The translations under genes and the position numbers were made by a program. The notes beneath the pieces were generated by a model, which was given only the letters and a program-made list of their open reading frames with translations, had not been told where the DNA came from and did no database searches. DNA of 5,883 nucleotides, taken from positions 1 through 5,883 of the forward strand of contig CAMBHV010000101.1 of NCBI GenBank assembly GCA_945867255.1. Reading direction: 5' to 3'. Source of the DNA: an uncultured Clostridia bacterium (GTDB taxonomy: Bacteria; Bacillota; Clostridia; Oscillospirales; Ruminococcaceae). Shown one piece after another: positions 4,946 to 5,883 of this stretch (the stretch's first letter is position 1; each line of letters begins with the position of its first letter).

Positions 4946-5010
4946 GTGAATTGTCCGGATATTCCCCCGGGGGGAAGCGAACATGCGGAGGAACAGAAAG
5001 GAGAGCGCGT

Positions 5011-5883
5011 ATGAGCAAGCGCATCGCAGTGATCGGAAGCAGCGGCGGCAACCTGTACAATCAGGGCGGCAGCGACCCGAACGCCATGATGAAGGAGATC
5101 TTCACCCAGGCACAGTCTGCCGGCATTGAAGTGGCCTTCATCCAGTTCATTGGGGCCCAGGCCACGATGGACAACATTTCCATGGACGCAAAGGCGCGTC
5201 TGTATACGCTTGAGGGCGGCCAGCTCACGGCCGGGCCGCAAGCCAGTTTGAAAGAGATCAACAAGCAGGCCGAACAGCTGGACGAGCAGCTGGCAGGCCT
5301 GATCGACGAGGGCAGCATCGACGGCCTTGTGCTGATGAGCAGCGACCCCAAAGGCGTAAATGCCAAAGCCGTTGCCGCGGCCGCACGCAAACAGATCCCG
5401 GCCGTGGGCACGGGCGGCACCTCCATTGCCAATACACAGGCCGCCGGCGTACGCGTCATTTCGGCCTCGGGCACCACAGGCACCACACACCGCACGCGTG
5501 CGGTTGCGTTCATCTCGGCCCTTTCGAAAGAATGGAAGCTGAAATACATGCCTGTGATCGGTTCTTCGGCCGCAGGTGCCGGTGCGTTGCAGGGTTCCGT
5601 GCTGAAACGCATCAACTTCCGCGGCATCATGATGGCCTCCATGCCTGGCTTCATTGCCATGGCGCTGTGCCTTGCGCTCAGCAAGCTGCCCGGGCTGGCC
5701 GGGCTGGAGGATGTATTCAACACGCTGATCGGCATTTTGCCTGTTATCCTGGCGGCCATCGCGGCAAAGCAGGTGTCCGGCCTGGATGAGGTGGGCATCG
5801 TGGCCGGTGTCATCGCGGGCACCATGTCCACAGACGGCGGCATCATCGGCGGCCTTGTGGCCGGCATCCTGGCAGGCGTGCTT
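5011..5883 (+). CDS. PTS EIIC-like membrane protein with unusual N-terminal domain (3' end beyond window)
   Basis: 291 codons are visible and the frame is open to the window edge. Residues 1 to about 175 are a soluble domain starting MSKRIAVIGSSGGNLYNQGG, a beta strand followed by a glycine-rich loop. It also has IDGLVLMSSDPKGVN, a glycine-rich IPAVGTGGTSIANTQ, and ISASGTTGTTHRTRAVAFIS. From about residue 200 (RINFRGIMMASMPGF) it becomes hydrophobic, with likely membrane segments near 206-223, 236-251 and 258 onward. LPVILAAIAAKQVSGLDEVG and GGIIGGLVAGILAGVL resemble the fructose-family EIIC pattern of sugar phosphotransferase systems. The N-terminal domain has no cysteine, so it is not a functional EIIB; the only visible cysteine is in the first membrane segment. 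I recall similar proteins in Firmicutes labelled PTS sugar transporter, but the substrate is unknown and phosphotransfer is not shown. The ATG is supported by AAAGGAG 7 bases upstream. Confidence 0.7.
   Translation, partial: MSKRIAVIGSSGGNLYNQGGSDPNAMMKEIFTQAQSAGIEVAFIQFIGAQATMDNISMDAKARLYTLEGGQLTAGPQASLKEINKQAEQLDEQLAGLIDEGSIDGLVLMSSDPKGVNAKAVAAAARKQIPAVGTGGTSIANTQAAGVRVISASGTTGTTHRTRAVAFISALSKEWKLKYMPVIGSSAAGAGALQGSVLKRINFRGIMMASMPGFIAMALCLALSKLPGLAGLEDVFNTLIGILPVILAAIAAKQVSGLDEVGIVAGVIAGTMSTDGGIIGGLVAGILAGVL

Noticed and set aside
5061..5867. 268-codon open frame on the minus strand
   Set aside because: It is antisense to the PTS-like gene, with a low-complexity proline/alanine/serine/methionine translation and no supported start.

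Overview
The window looks like chromosomal DNA from a GC-rich Firmicute of the class Clostridia, probably Oscillospiraceae (the Faecalibacterium/Subdoligranulum/Gemmiger neighbourhood). This is inferred from the strong G/C preference at third codon positions, AT-rich promoters with extended -10 boxes, Shine-Dalgarno sites of the AAGGAGG type, and the 'FPLVQILH' form of MurC that is typical of Clostridia. Nothing looks recently transferred: there are no IS elements, tRNA genes, rRNA genes or CRISPR arrays.

The left half is read on the minus strand. In order of transcription it holds: (i) a 271-residue protein resembling only the C-terminal RNA-binding half of CCA-adding tRNA nucleotidyltransferases, with no catalytic head (2294-3109); (ii) rpmE, zinc-ribbon ribosomal protein L31 (1821-2021), with its own promoter, a leader of about 127 nt and a terminator; (iii) a YigZ/IMPACT-family protein (1105-1725); (iv) a dGTPase-like HD-domain triphosphohydrolase starting with TTG (958 down to the window edge, 3' end missing). 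In Clostridia this last gene often precedes dnaG and rpoD, so a macromolecular-synthesis operon may continue outside the window.

The right half is read on the plus strand. A divergent promoter region (about 3213-3293) drives murC (UDP-N-acetylmuramate--L-alanine ligase). As sequenced, the murC frame is broken near 3457: an N-terminal fragment ends at 3538 and the remainder is open in another frame to 4665, with about 8-9 residues apparently missing at the junction. A perfect 18-bp terminator hairpin follows. A roughly 290-base regulatory gap with two perfect inverted repeats then leads to a gene cut by the right edge (5011-5883). It encodes a membrane protein whose C-terminal part resembles a fructose-type PTS EIIC and whose N-terminal domain of about 170 residues has no cysteine and is not a normal EIIB.

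The genes are mostly housekeeping (nucleotide pool, translation, cell wall) plus one transporter-like gene; no multi-gene novel system is evident. The points most worth a second look are the murC break, the headless CCA-enzyme relative with mutually exclusive leader hairpins, the structured rpmE leader, and the unusual N-terminal domain of the PTS-like protein.
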